From Aestuariivirga sp. (GTDB taxonomy: Bacteria > Pseudomonadota > Alphaproteobacteria > Rhizobiales > Aestuariivirgaceae), in contig NZ_JADCDB010000007.1 in NCBI RefSeq assembly GCF_020252395.1, positions 43,620-107,619 on the forward strand: 64,000 bases of DNA, in the 5' to 3' direction. The notes under the pieces were generated by a model, which saw only the letters and a list, made by a program, of their open reading frames with translations, was not told the DNA's origin and ran no database searches. Position numbers and translations under genes: made by a program. Each line of letters begins with the position of its first letter. The stretch's first letter is position 1. Shown here one piece after another: positions 57,138 to 64,000 of this stretch.

Positions 57138-57770
57138 ATGTTGCGTCGTCGCCTTATGGCACTAAGTGCAGCTTCTTTTGTTTTGATGAGCAGTGTAAAC
57201 GTGCTCGCTGCTCCCGCCAGGTCCTGGAACTTATCAAGGGACGTAATGTCGATCCCTGGGTATCCCATTGTCCCGTCCTATGTGGGTAATGCTGTCGGAA
57301 CTTGGTCGTTCTGGTCTGGCACTGTCGGTACACCTTTGCCCTTACTCACCTTTACGTCTGCGACCAACGTTTTTTACTGGGGGAATGTTTTTACTACTGG
57401 AGTTGTTATAGTTCCCGGTCTGTCTTTCACGTCTGTTACTGCCAACTTCACTAAGGGACTGGTGTCGCTGCATCCCAGTCCTACTCAACCAGTAATCGTA
57501 AAATGGGCGGGAAGTACGACCAGTGCAGTTCGCGTTCTAGCCCGTTTTTCCGATATAGACCCTAACTGTGGCGATGGAGTGAAGTGGGTTGTCTACAAGA
57601 ACACAACTGTTCTTGGAAGTGGAGTTATTGCCAACGGGAATCATGGAGCTGTTTTCGGTACAGCAGTGTCCGTCGTTCCAGCGGACAGCCTCTACTTTGT
57701 TGTTGAGCCTCATGCCAATTACCAATGTGATAATACTGCTCTAGATGTCTTGATTACCGCTACCCCTTAA
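57138..57770 (+). CDS. Secreted beta-rich protein of unknown function, foreign composition
   Basis: A 210-residue product with a clear signal peptide (RRRLMALSAASFVLMSSVNVLAA, cleavage near residue 25) and a near-perfect ribosome site AAGGAGG five bases before the ATG. The mature protein is rich in Thr, Ser, Val and aromatic residues; the C-terminal part has DGVKWVVYKN, VVPADSLYFVV and NYQCDNTALDVLI, a pattern I associate with beta-sandwich modules of secreted carbohydrate-related proteins. Two cysteines (in DPNCGDG and YQCDN) could pair. Base composition and codon use are markedly more AT-rich than all neighbours, so it was probably acquired. Function unknown. Confidence 0.8.
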   Translation: MLRRRLMALSAASFVLMSSVNVLAAPARSWNLSRDVMSIPGYPIVPSYVGNAVGTWSFWSGTVGTPLPLLTFTSATNVFYWGNVFTTGVVIVPGLSFTSVTANFTKGLVSLHPSPTQPVIVKWAGSTTSAVRVLARFSDIDPNCGDGVKWVVYKNTTVLGSGVIANGNHGAVFGTAVSVVPADSLYFVVEPHANYQCDNTALDVLITATP

Positions 57771-57790
57771 GCGCACCATCAACCCTCTGT

Positions 57791-57893
57791 TCACATCCTC
57801 CAGCGTCTGCGCATCGGCATCCTGCTTCAGCCGCTCCTTCCGGAGCAGCGAGCCGGTGCGGGCGATCTCGTGATCGGAATAGCCGCACGCCGC
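57791..57893 (-). pseudogene. Fragment of a DUF4202 gene
   Basis: Translates on the minus strand to CGYSDHEIARTGSLLRKERL followed by KQDADAQTLEDV, nearly identical to the middle (about residues 98-130) of the intact DUF4202 protein at 59641-60213. Both ends are missing. It joins the epimerase fragment directly at about 57893. Confidence 0.85.
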
Positions 57894-58262
57894 AGCGCCG
57901 TCACCCGCGGCTGGGACGAGGCCAAAGGCGGCTTCCACTACACGCTCGACTTCGACAACAAACCCGCCATCACCCACAAGATCTGGTGGCCTGCCACCGA
58001 AGCGATCGGCGCCGCCGCCTTCCTCAACGCGCTGCAGCCCGACCCCTTCTACGAGCACTGGTACCGCAAGGTCTGGGACTTCTCGGCCACCCACTTCATC
58101 GACCCCGCCAATGGCGGCTGGTATCCAGAACTCGGCGGCGACCTGAAGCCCATCGACCGCTTTTTCACGGGAAAGCCCGACATCTACCACGCGCTCCAGG
58201 CCTGCCTGATCCCGCTGTTCCCCGCGACGGGCAGCCTGATGAAGGCGGTCGAGAGCCAATGA
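57893..58262 (+). pseudogene. C-terminal fragment of a second AGE-family epimerase
   Basis: The frame from AVTRGWDEAKGGFHYTLDF to the stop at 58262 is closely similar to the last third of the intact epimerase (55564-56772), with conserved IWWPATEAIGAAAF and GKPDIYHALQACLIPLFPAT. The N-terminal two thirds are gone. A frame with start is open from 57870 but includes DUF4202 sequence read in reverse, so it is not a real start. Confidence 0.85.
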
Positions 58263-58300
58263 CTAGAGCGGCGGCCGGTCATATAGAATCGCGATCGTTT

Positions 58301-58322
58301 TCCCTCCCCCTTGTGGGGAGGG
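58301..58322. repeat. G/C-rich palindromic element, half copy
   Basis: CCCTCCCC / GGGGAGGG hairpin identical to the left arm of 55241-55350, with similar flanking bases, but lacking the right arm. Confidence 0.7.
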
Positions 58323-58494
58323 AAATCCTAATGGAGTCAATTGACCGCCCGCCGCTATAGCAAGTTGCGCCGCGGTCCTGCCCGAAAGCCTGTGCCCTGA
58401 CGCGCAGGCGTCATCTTCGTGTTGCGCGTGATGCTCCTGCCGGCCCGAGTAAACGCAGCTTGCCTGGCGGGGCAAGAGCGCCCATACACGGCGG

Positions 58495-58797
58495 ATGAAA
58501 AACAAAAATCCTATCGTTCATGCGTGGAACTTCATTTTCGACCATGAGGTGAGCCCGCTCCGTAACATTCCCGACATCGCCATGCGCCACTACGTGCTGC
58601 AGGGCCTGGGCCTGATGTGGGCGGTCTGCTTCTCGCTGGCCATCGGAAGCTACGCCTTTCTCGCGGCCAGCATCGTGGGCCACGCCCTTCTGATCGGTGC
58701 TGCGGCCATCACCGTTGCCGTGCTGTCGACGGCCGCGGCGAAGCCCCAGGTCTTTGCGCGCTTTTCCGGTCGCCGGCACGATGGCGAGCACGAGTGA
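58495..58797 (+). CDS. Small two-helix membrane protein
   Basis: A 100-residue protein with hydrophobic segments at about 35-58 and 60-82, a polar N-terminus and a basic/acidic tail. No family recognised. Its last 17 bases overlap the likely ATG of the methyltransferase gene, suggesting coupling. Confidence 0.65.
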   Translation: MKNKNPIVHAWNFIFDHEVSPLRNIPDIAMRHYVLQGLGLMWAVCFSLAIGSYAFLAASIVGHALLIGAAAITVAVLSTAAAKPQVFARFSGRRHDGEHE

Positions 58798-59611
58798 ACC
58801 GCCCGCCGGCCGGCATATCGGCGCGGACAGACTAAGAGAGAACGGCCACGTGGCAGAGCCTGACGATCGGAGTTTGCTGGAGCGGGCGCAGAATTTCGCC
58901 GAAATGGCCGGCTTCAGCGCCGAGAAGGCCAAGACACTGAAGCTCCGCCGCCACATGGGCTTCACGGTTGCACACTGGACGGCATCATCCGATGAAGCCG
59001 TGCTCTCGCACAGTTTCGAGAACGACATCTTTCTCTGCGGCGTTCCCGAGTATCAGCCGAAGAGCTCCGACACGGTTCTCGACGTGGGCGCGCATCTCGG
59101 CGACTTCTCCCTGCTCCTGTCCCGCCGCGTGGCGCGGGTCTGCGCCATCGAGGCGCGGCGCGAGACCTTCGCATTGCTCAAAACGAACCTCTTCGTGAAT
59201 GGCGCCGACAATGTGGTTGCCGACCACCTCGCGCTGGGCGACAGAAACGGCTACTGCCGCCTCTATCTCGCGACCGAGGGCGAGAGCTGGGGCGACTCCA
59301 CGACCTTCGATTTCAGCGGACCGGCAGAGAGCGTGGCCTGCGCCACCCTCGCGCGCTATTTGTTCGAGCGCAATATCCCACGCGTGGACTTCGCCAAGCT
59401 CAATTGCGAGGGCGCGGAATTCCCGATCCTGATGTCTGCAGATGTCCCCACCTTGTCAAGGTTCGAGAAGCTGCTCGTGCTCTATCACTGCGATCTGGTC
59501 AGCGGGGCGGGGGAGCGCATGCTGCTCGAGAAACTCGGGCAATGCGGTTTCACGACATCCGTGCGGAACCAGACGGACAGCCGTGGCTGGATCGTCGCCA
59601 CCCGCTCCTGA
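58781..59611 (+). CDS. FkbM-family SAM-dependent methyltransferase
   Basis: A 276-residue methyltransferase with the SAM loop VLDVGAHLGDFSLLLSR, IEARRETFALLKTNLFVNG after it, and the FkbM block DFAKLNCEGAEFPIL. FkbM enzymes usually O-methylate sugars or polyketides. ATG 58781 overlaps the previous gene; a GTG at 58850 with AGAGAG upstream is the alternative start. A role in glycan modification alongside the AGE epimerase is possible but only by proximity. Confidence 0.85.
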   Translation: MASTSEPPAGRHIGADRLRENGHVAEPDDRSLLERAQNFAEMAGFSAEKAKTLKLRRHMGFTVAHWTASSDEAVLSHSFENDIFLCGVPEYQPKSSDTVLDVGAHLGDFSLLLSRRVARVCAIEARRETFALLKTNLFVNGADNVVADHLALGDRNGYCRLYLATEGESWGDSTTFDFSGPAESVACATLARYLFERNIPRVDFAKLNCEGAEFPILMSADVPTLSRFEKLLVLYHCDLVSGAGERMLLEKLGQCGFTTSVRNQTDSRGWIVATRS

Positions 59612-59640
59612 TCCGCTCGGATTGCGGGAGGAAGCTACAT

Positions 59641-60213
59641 TCAGCCTTGGGTCAGCGCCTCGCCGAGAAGCCTGCGCAGCCGGTCACCCATCGGGACTGA
59701 CCCCGCCGCCGCCAATCCCACCGCTGACATCTTCTTCGCGGTCTTCGCCAGAATGTCCCTGACCTTGCCGTCGTCGTGCCTGGCGATGAAGGCTTCCGCC
59801 TCGTGGGCCAGGAAGACGAGGCAGATCACGTCCTCCAGCGTCTGCGCATCCGCGTCCTGCTTCAACCGTTCCTTCCGCAGCAGCGCGCCAGTACGCGCGA
59901 TCTCGTCTTCCGCATAGCCGCACTCCGCCATGATTTCGGCGGCGCGGCGGGCGTGCAGCTTCTGCAGGTCCTTGCGCCAGGTGAGATAGGCGATACGGCC
60001 TTCGGGATAGGAGGCGCGCGGAATGGTCCAGCGCTCGATGTGCTGGGCCCGCGCGGCGATCTTCAGCGTCTCGGGCGCATCCGGCCGGAAGCTCTCCAGC
60101 GTCTCCGTCATCCGCCGCCCGTAAAGCTCCGCCTGGCTCGCCGGGTCGCGGGCATTGGCGGCATCGATCAGGGCATAGGCCCGGGTGAGCCGGTCAGGTG
60201 CTTGGTCTGGCAT
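59641..60213 (-). CDS. DUF4202 domain protein
   Basis: A 190-residue soluble protein of the DUF4202 family: YALIDAANARDP at the start, LYGRRMTETLESF, AARAQHIERWTIPR, YLTWRKDLQKLHA and LLRKERLKQDADAQTLEDV. The conserved histidines (AQHIERW, KLHA) and aspartates suggest an HD-like metal site, but the function is not known. It is divergent from bchI, with a PpsR-type box between them. A broken duplicate of its centre lies at 57791-57893. Confidence 0.88.
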   Translation of the reverse strand: MPDQAPDRLTRAYALIDAANARDPASQAELYGRRMTETLESFRPDAPETLKIAARAQHIERWTIPRASYPEGRIAYLTWRKDLQKLHARRAAEIMAECGYAEDEIARTGALLRKERLKQDADAQTLEDVICLVFLAHEAEAFIARHDDGKVRDILAKTAKKMSAVGLAAAGSVPMGDRLRRLLGEALTQG

Positions 60214-60265
60214 GGGTCGAGACTGGCCGAACCCGGCCCCCCGTGCAACCGGCGCATTTGCCCTG

Positions 60266-60283
60266 TGTCTATTTCATGTTACA
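60266..60283. promoter_or_regulatory. PpsR/CrtJ-type box upstream of bchI
   Basis: Perfect TGT-N12-ACA dyad, the consensus of the photosynthesis repressor PpsR (CrtJ), nine bases before the bchI ATG. It could repress bchID-O aerobically and may also affect the divergent DUF4202 gene. Confidence 0.7.
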
Positions 60284-60292
60284 CAGACCGCC

Positions 60293-61306
60293 ATGACACT
60301 GCGCTACCCCTTCTCTGCCATTGCGGGCCAGGACGAGCTGTTGCAGGCCCTGCTCCTCACCGCCGTGGACCCGCTAATCGGCGGCCTCCTCGCCTTTGGC
60401 GACCGCGGGACGGGCAAGTCCACCGCGGTGCGGGCGCTGGCCGCCCTGCTGCCGGAGATCAGGGCCAATTCCTGCGCCTATCACTGCGACCCGGACAGCC
60501 CCTCCGCCCAGTGCGAGGCCTGCCGCAAGACCGAGACCCACAAGGTGCGGAAGGTTCCCATCCCCGTCGTCGACCTGCCGCTCGGCGCAACGGAAGACCG
60601 GGTGCTGGGCTCGCTCAACCTCGAGCGCGCCCTGTCGCATGGCGAGAAGAGCTTCGAGCCGGGGCTGCTGGCCCAGGCCAACCGCGGCTATCTCTATGTC
60701 GACGAGGTGAACCTGCTGGAGGACCACATCGTCGACCTGCTGCTGGACGTCGCCGCCTCGGGCGAGAACGTGGTCGAGCGCGAGGGGCTCTCCGTCCGCC
60801 ACCCCGCCCGCATCGTGCTGGTGGGCAGCGGCAACCCGGAAGAGGGCGAACTCCGCCCGCAGTTGCTCGATCGCTTCGGCCTCTCCGTCGAGGTGCGCAC
60901 GCCCACGGAAGTCAAGACCTGGGTCGAGATCGTCAAGCGCCGCGATGCCTTCGAGCGCGACCCGGAAGGCTTCACCGCGCTGTGGGAGAGGCAGGAAGAC
61001 CAGACGCGCCGCCGCATCGTCAAAGCCCGCAAGCATCTGAACGGCGTCGAGGTGCCGGATGCGGTCCTCGAGCGCGCCGCAGCACTCTGCATCAACCTCA
61101 AGACCGACGGGCTGCGCGGCCAGCTGACGCTGATGCGCGCCGCCCGCGCGCTCGCGGCTTATGACGGCGCCAAGCGCGTCACCGACGATCACCTGAAGCG
61201 CATGGCAGCGCCGTCACTGCGCCACCGCCTGCGCCGCAATCCGCTGGACGAGACGGGCTCCACCACCCGCATCGACCGTGCGGTCACCGAAGTGTTCGGC
61301 GCGTGA
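60293..61306 (+). CDS. bchI: Magnesium chelatase ATPase subunit I BchI
   Basis: AAA+ motor subunit that with BchD and BchH inserts Mg into protoporphyrin IX, the first committed step of bacteriochlorophyll synthesis. The 337-residue protein has FSAIAGQDELLQALLL, Walker A GDRGTGKST at 36-44, a cysteine-rich insert (CDPDSPSAQCEAC), Walker B YLYVDEVNLLEDH, and the LVGSGNPEEGELRPQLLDRF sensor region. The ATG at 60293 gives the standard start. Its stop overlaps the bchD GTG (GTGA). Confidence 0.97.
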   Translation: MTLRYPFSAIAGQDELLQALLLTAVDPLIGGLLAFGDRGTGKSTAVRALAALLPEIRANSCAYHCDPDSPSAQCEACRKTETHKVRKVPIPVVDLPLGATEDRVLGSLNLERALSHGEKSFEPGLLAQANRGYLYVDEVNLLEDHIVDLLLDVAASGENVVEREGLSVRHPARIVLVGSGNPEEGELRPQLLDRFGLSVEVRTPTEVKTWVEIVKRRDAFERDPEGFTALWERQEDQTRRRIVKARKHLNGVEVPDAVLERAAALCINLKTDGLRGQLTLMRAARALAAYDGAKRVTDDHLKRMAAPSLRHRLRRNPLDETGSTTRIDRAVTEVFGA

Positions 61307-62925
61307 GCGGGGGGGCCCTCGCCTGCGCGCTCCTGGCCCTCGACCCCGAGGGCCTGAAGGGCGCCATCGTCAAGGGCCCGGCCGACGCCTTTCTCGCATC
61401 GCTCCGCCATCTCTCGCAGCGCCGGACCCATCGCATCCCCCCCCACATCGGCATCGACCGCCTCACGGGTTCGATCGACGTCGCCGCCACGTTGAAATCG
61501 GGCGCTCCGGTGCACGACCACGGCCTCCTCGCCGAGACCGATGGCCTGCTGCTCCTCACCTCCGCCGAACGCCTGTCGCCTGACAAGGCCGCCCTCATCG
61601 CCGCCGCCATGGACCATGGCGCCGCCTTCACCATCATCGCCCATGACGAAGGCATCGACGGCGAGCATGCGCCGCCGATCCTCGCCGAGCGCGTGGCCTT
61701 CAGGCTCGACCTCACCGGCTTCGAACCGTTGGAGATCGACATCGGCGCGGCGCGCACTCTCCTGCCGCTCGTCGAGATCGCTGATGCCATCACCGAAGGC
61801 CTGTGCCAGACGGCGCTGGCCTTGGGCCTCTCCTCCATCCGCCCCGCCGTCATGGCGCTGCGCGCGGCGCGCGCGGCGGCGGCACTGGATGGCCGCGGGC
61901 AAGTGGATGAAGACGACGCACGGCTTGCCGCAAGCCTCATCCTCGCGCCGCGCGCCGTCACCTGGCCCGCACCGCCGGCGGAGGAGCCTGACCAGCCCGC
62001 GCCGCAGGATGCGCCCGAACCCGGCGAGGAGGATGGTTCCCCCGCCCCGCGGGAACTGGCCGACCGCCTGCTTGACGCGGTCAAGGCGTCACTGCCGCCG
62101 GGCCTTCTCGCGGCACTGGAGAAAAACCTGCGCCAGCCCGGCTCCAAGGCCGGGGCCGGTGCCGTCTCGCAGAAGGCCGGCCTGCGGCGCGGCCGCCCCG
62201 CCGGCACGCGCCAGGGCGAGCCGAAGAACGGCGCCCGCCTCGCCTTGATCGACACGCTGCGCGCCGCCGCCCCATGGCAGCCGCTGCGCCGCCGCAGCAA
62301 CCCCATTCGAAAAGGCGTGCAGGTCGAGAAGGCCGACTTCCGAATCCGCCGCTTCAAGGAGAAGCGCGAGACGACGGCGATCTTCGTGGTGGATGCGTCA
62401 GGCTCCGCCGCACTCCACCGCATGGCGGAGGCCAAGGGCGCCATCGAGTTGCTGCTCGCGGATTGCTATGTGCGGCGTGACCGCACGGCCCTGATCGCCT
62501 TCCGCGGCAAGCAGGCGGACGTCCTGCTGCCGCCCACCCGCTCGCTGCAGCGCGCCAAGAAGTCATTGGCCGATCTTCCCGGCGGCGGTGGCACGCCGCT
62601 CGCGGCGGGGATCGAGCAGTCGATGCTGGTGGCTACCCAAGTGCGCCGCTCCGGCGGCATCCCGCTTATTGTCTTCCTCACCGACGGCAAGGCTAACATC
62701 GCGCGGGACGGCACCGCTGATCGCGCGGTGGCCCTGCGCGATGCCGAGGCCGCCGCCAAGGCGCTGCGGCTTGCCGGTTTCAGGACGCTGATGATCGACC
62801 TTTCCGGCACGCGCACCGGCCCTGCGGCCAAGCTGGCCGGGGCCATGGGGGCCGATTATCTGCCACTGCCCCACGCCGATGCTTCGCGCATCTCGGCTTC
62901 CGTCAACGCCGCCATGAAGGCCTGA
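61303..62925 (+). CDS. bchD: Magnesium chelatase subunit D BchD
   Basis: Second AAA+ subunit, forming the platform for BchI. The 540-residue product has a degenerate AAA+ N-terminal half without a good Walker A, an acidic proline-rich linker at about 220-250 (PAPPAEEPDQPAPQDAPEPG), and a C-terminal integrin I (VWA) domain with the MIDAS motif DASGS at 364-368. GTG start fixed by overlap with bchI. It is at the short end of the family's length range. Confidence 0.95.
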   Translation: MSGGALACALLALDPEGLKGAIVKGPADAFLASLRHLSQRRTHRIPPHIGIDRLTGSIDVAATLKSGAPVHDHGLLAETDGLLLLTSAERLSPDKAALIAAAMDHGAAFTIIAHDEGIDGEHAPPILAERVAFRLDLTGFEPLEIDIGAARTLLPLVEIADAITEGLCQTALALGLSSIRPAVMALRAARAAAALDGRGQVDEDDARLAASLILAPRAVTWPAPPAEEPDQPAPQDAPEPGEEDGSPAPRELADRLLDAVKASLPPGLLAALEKNLRQPGSKAGAGAVSQKAGLRRGRPAGTRQGEPKNGARLALIDTLRAAAPWQPLRRRSNPIRKGVQVEKADFRIRRFKEKRETTAIFVVDASGSAALHRMAEAKGAIELLLADCYVRRDRTALIAFRGKQADVLLPPTRSLQRAKKSLADLPGGGGTPLAAGIEQSMLVATQVRRSGGIPLIVFLTDGKANIARDGTADRAVALRDAEAAAKALRLAGFRTLMIDLSGTRTGPAAKLAGAMGADYLPLPHADASRISASVNAAMKA

Positions 62926-62926
62926 C

Positions 62927-63802
62927 ATGGGCTACTACCTCGACTGGGCCAGGGATGGCCGCGACTGGCCCAACCACGCAGCGAGCCGCTTCGTCGAGGC
63001 CGCTGGCATGCGCTGGCACGTGCAGGTGATGGGCGAAGGCCCCGCCCTGCTCCTCCTCCACGGCACGGGCGCTGCCACCCACTCCTGGCGCGGCGTGATG
63101 CAGAAACTTGCCGCCCACTACACCGTGGTGGCGGTGGACCTTCCCGGCCACGCCTTCACCCAGCCGCCATCCAAGAACAGCCTGTCGCTTCCCGGCATGG
63201 CCGCCGCCGTCGCCATCTTGCTCCGGACACTGAACGTCAACCCCGTGCGCGCCGCCGGCCACTCCGCCGGCGCCGCCGTTCTCGTGCGCATGGCGGTGGA
63301 GCGCCTCCTCGCGCCGCATGACATCGTGAGCTTCAACGGCGCTTTCTTCCCCGTCACCGGCGTGGCGGGCCAGTTCTTCTCGCCGCTCGCCAGGACCTTC
63401 GCCAACGCCACCATCGTGCAAAAGATGTTCGCGAAGATGGCCGACCGCAAGGCGGTGGAGCGCCTGCTGCGCGACACCGGCTCCACCATCGACGCGGAAG
63501 GCATCACGCTCTACCAGAAGCTCTTCTCCAACGAAGGCCACATCGCGGGAACGCTGGGCATGATGGCCGCCTGGGACCTGCACTGGGTGCCGCAGGACCT
63601 GAAAAACCTCCCCGTCCCCATCACGCTCGCCTACGCCACCGGCGACCGCACCATCCCCCCCGCCCGCGCCGCCGAGGCCGCGAAGCTCGCGCCCAGGGCG
63701 AGCCTCGTCGAAATCAAGGGCCTCGGCCACCTCGCCCACGAGGAGGACCCGACGGGTGCGGCCGCCATCATCGCCGACCCAGCGTCCTTCGTGCTGCGGT
63801 AG
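62927..63802 (+). CDS. bchO: Alpha/beta hydrolase BchO
   Basis: Alpha/beta-fold hydrolase encoded with bchID in most purple bacteria; its exact role in bacteriochlorophyll synthesis is unsettled. The 291-residue protein has LLLLHGTGAATHSW (oxyanion region), the nucleophile elbow GHSAG with Ser113, and GLGHLAHEEDP with the catalytic-type His near the C-terminus. One base separates it from bchD, completing a three-gene operon. Confidence 0.94.
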   Translation: MGYYLDWARDGRDWPNHAASRFVEAAGMRWHVQVMGEGPALLLLHGTGAATHSWRGVMQKLAAHYTVVAVDLPGHAFTQPPSKNSLSLPGMAAAVAILLRTLNVNPVRAAGHSAGAAVLVRMAVERLLAPHDIVSFNGAFFPVTGVAGQFFSPLARTFANATIVQKMFAKMADRKAVERLLRDTGSTIDAEGITLYQKLFSNEGHIAGTLGMMAAWDLHWVPQDLKNLPVPITLAYATGDRTIPPARAAEAAKLAPRASLVEIKGLGHLAHEEDPTGAAAIIADPASFVLR

Positions 63803-64000
63803 CGGCGACAGTCCTCTCCCGCACCGCGTGATAAGACCCTGCGCGCATCTTTCTTCTGCCCCCTGTCGATAGCTAATTAACTTGTCCGGTTTTGGTAGCA
63901 CATCAAATGTCCGCTTCTTGTCTTTTGTTCTCCTGTGGGACTGTGGGCAAGGCGGAGCCTTGTCCACATTTCCACAGGTGTTGCGGCTGAGCGGATTTAA
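63803..64000. other. Intergenic tail after bchO
   Basis: About 200 bases to the window edge with no gene. It starts with a CTCTCCCGC half repeat, has an AT-rich patch near 63868-63885, and ends with the inverted repeat at 63932-63978. Confidence 0.6.
63932..63978. repeat. 47-bp inverted repeat with DnaA-box-like 9-mers
   Basis: Two 22-bp arms (19 of 22 positions match) around a GGA spacer. The right arm contains TTGTCCACA (63960-63968), a DnaA-box variant, and the left arm the related TTGCCCACA on the other strand (63942-63950). Each arm also has CCTGTGG at its outer end. Origin function is only a possibility. Confidence 0.6.

Larger units (their letters stand above)
57771..58494. other. Chimeric scar region
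   Basis: 724 bases with no intact gene. From left to right: a minus-strand DUF4202 fragment, a plus-strand epimerase fragment, a half copy of the G/C-rich palindrome (58301-58322), and about 170 bases before the next gene in which I recognise nothing. Confidence 0.75.

Noticed and set aside
57741..58259. Minus-strand open frame of 172 codons over the scar
   Set aside because: Only its last ~35 codons are true DUF4202 sequence; the rest is the antisense of the epimerase fragment.

Overview
This is a GC-rich alphaproteobacterial chromosome segment, most likely Hyphomicrobiales (Rhizobiales). The evidence is a dcw cell-wall/division cluster next to type A RNase P RNA, a complete ccoNOQP-ccoGHIS block, bacteriochlorophyll genes bchI-bchD-bchO with a PpsR-type box, a metF operon led by an ArsR-methyltransferase, and rhizobial-type short palindromic repeats. 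The organism is probably an anoxygenic phototroph that also respires at low oxygen. I cannot assign genus or species by reading alone.

Layout. 1-8438 (minus): rsmH-ftsL-ftsI-murE-murF-mraY-murD, tightly overlapping, with murD running off the left edge. 8551-8950 (minus): rnpB. 9000-13890: an amidohydrolase, a small secreted protein, and a minus-strand operon of an extensin-like lipoprotein, a membrane protein, a TerB/DnaJ protein and an AmpD-like amidase. 14009-20292: an FNR/FixK-linked cytochrome c, three MlaC-like lipid-binding proteins, the ArsR-methyltransferase/metF operon, a GST and an acyltransferase. 20400-27401: a LysR regulator; a minus-strand run of two L,D-transpeptidases, a WYL regulator, an SRPBCC protein and an EVE/PUA-like protein; ettA; a TerC protein and an unknown membrane protein. 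27680-31972 (minus): malic enzyme followed by a hydantoinase/oxoprolinase. 32057-39348: an unknown protein, a LuxR-type response regulator, a DUF898 protein, an M48 protease, a candidate small RNA on the minus strand, and a transporter-like hybrid histidine kinase of the CrbS type. 39577-47591: cbb3 oxidase and its assembly genes. 47891-55202: alpha-2-macroglobulin and penicillin-binding protein 1C. 55203-58494: a repeat-rich accessory region with an intact AGE-family epimerase, an IS630 remnant, a low-GC secreted-protein cassette and a chimeric scar of two gene fragments. 58495-60213: a small membrane protein, an FkbM methyltransferase and a DUF4202 protein. 60293-63802: bchI-bchD-bchO. 63803-64000: an intergenic tail with a long inverted repeat carrying DnaA-box-like 9-mers.

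How the parts fit. Much of the window is envelope biology: peptidoglycan precursor synthesis and division, an amidase, two L,D-transpeptidases, PBP1C with its macroglobulin partner, an M48 protease and MlaC-like lipid carriers. The other theme is oxygen-responsive energy metabolism: cbb3 oxidase and a cytochrome c behind FNR/FixK boxes, and Mg-chelatase behind a PpsR-type box. The most unusual signals are the candidate small RNA at about 35625-35734 with a near-perfect promoter and an A-tract upstream element, the mosaic region 55203-58494, and the inverted repeat at 63932-63978.
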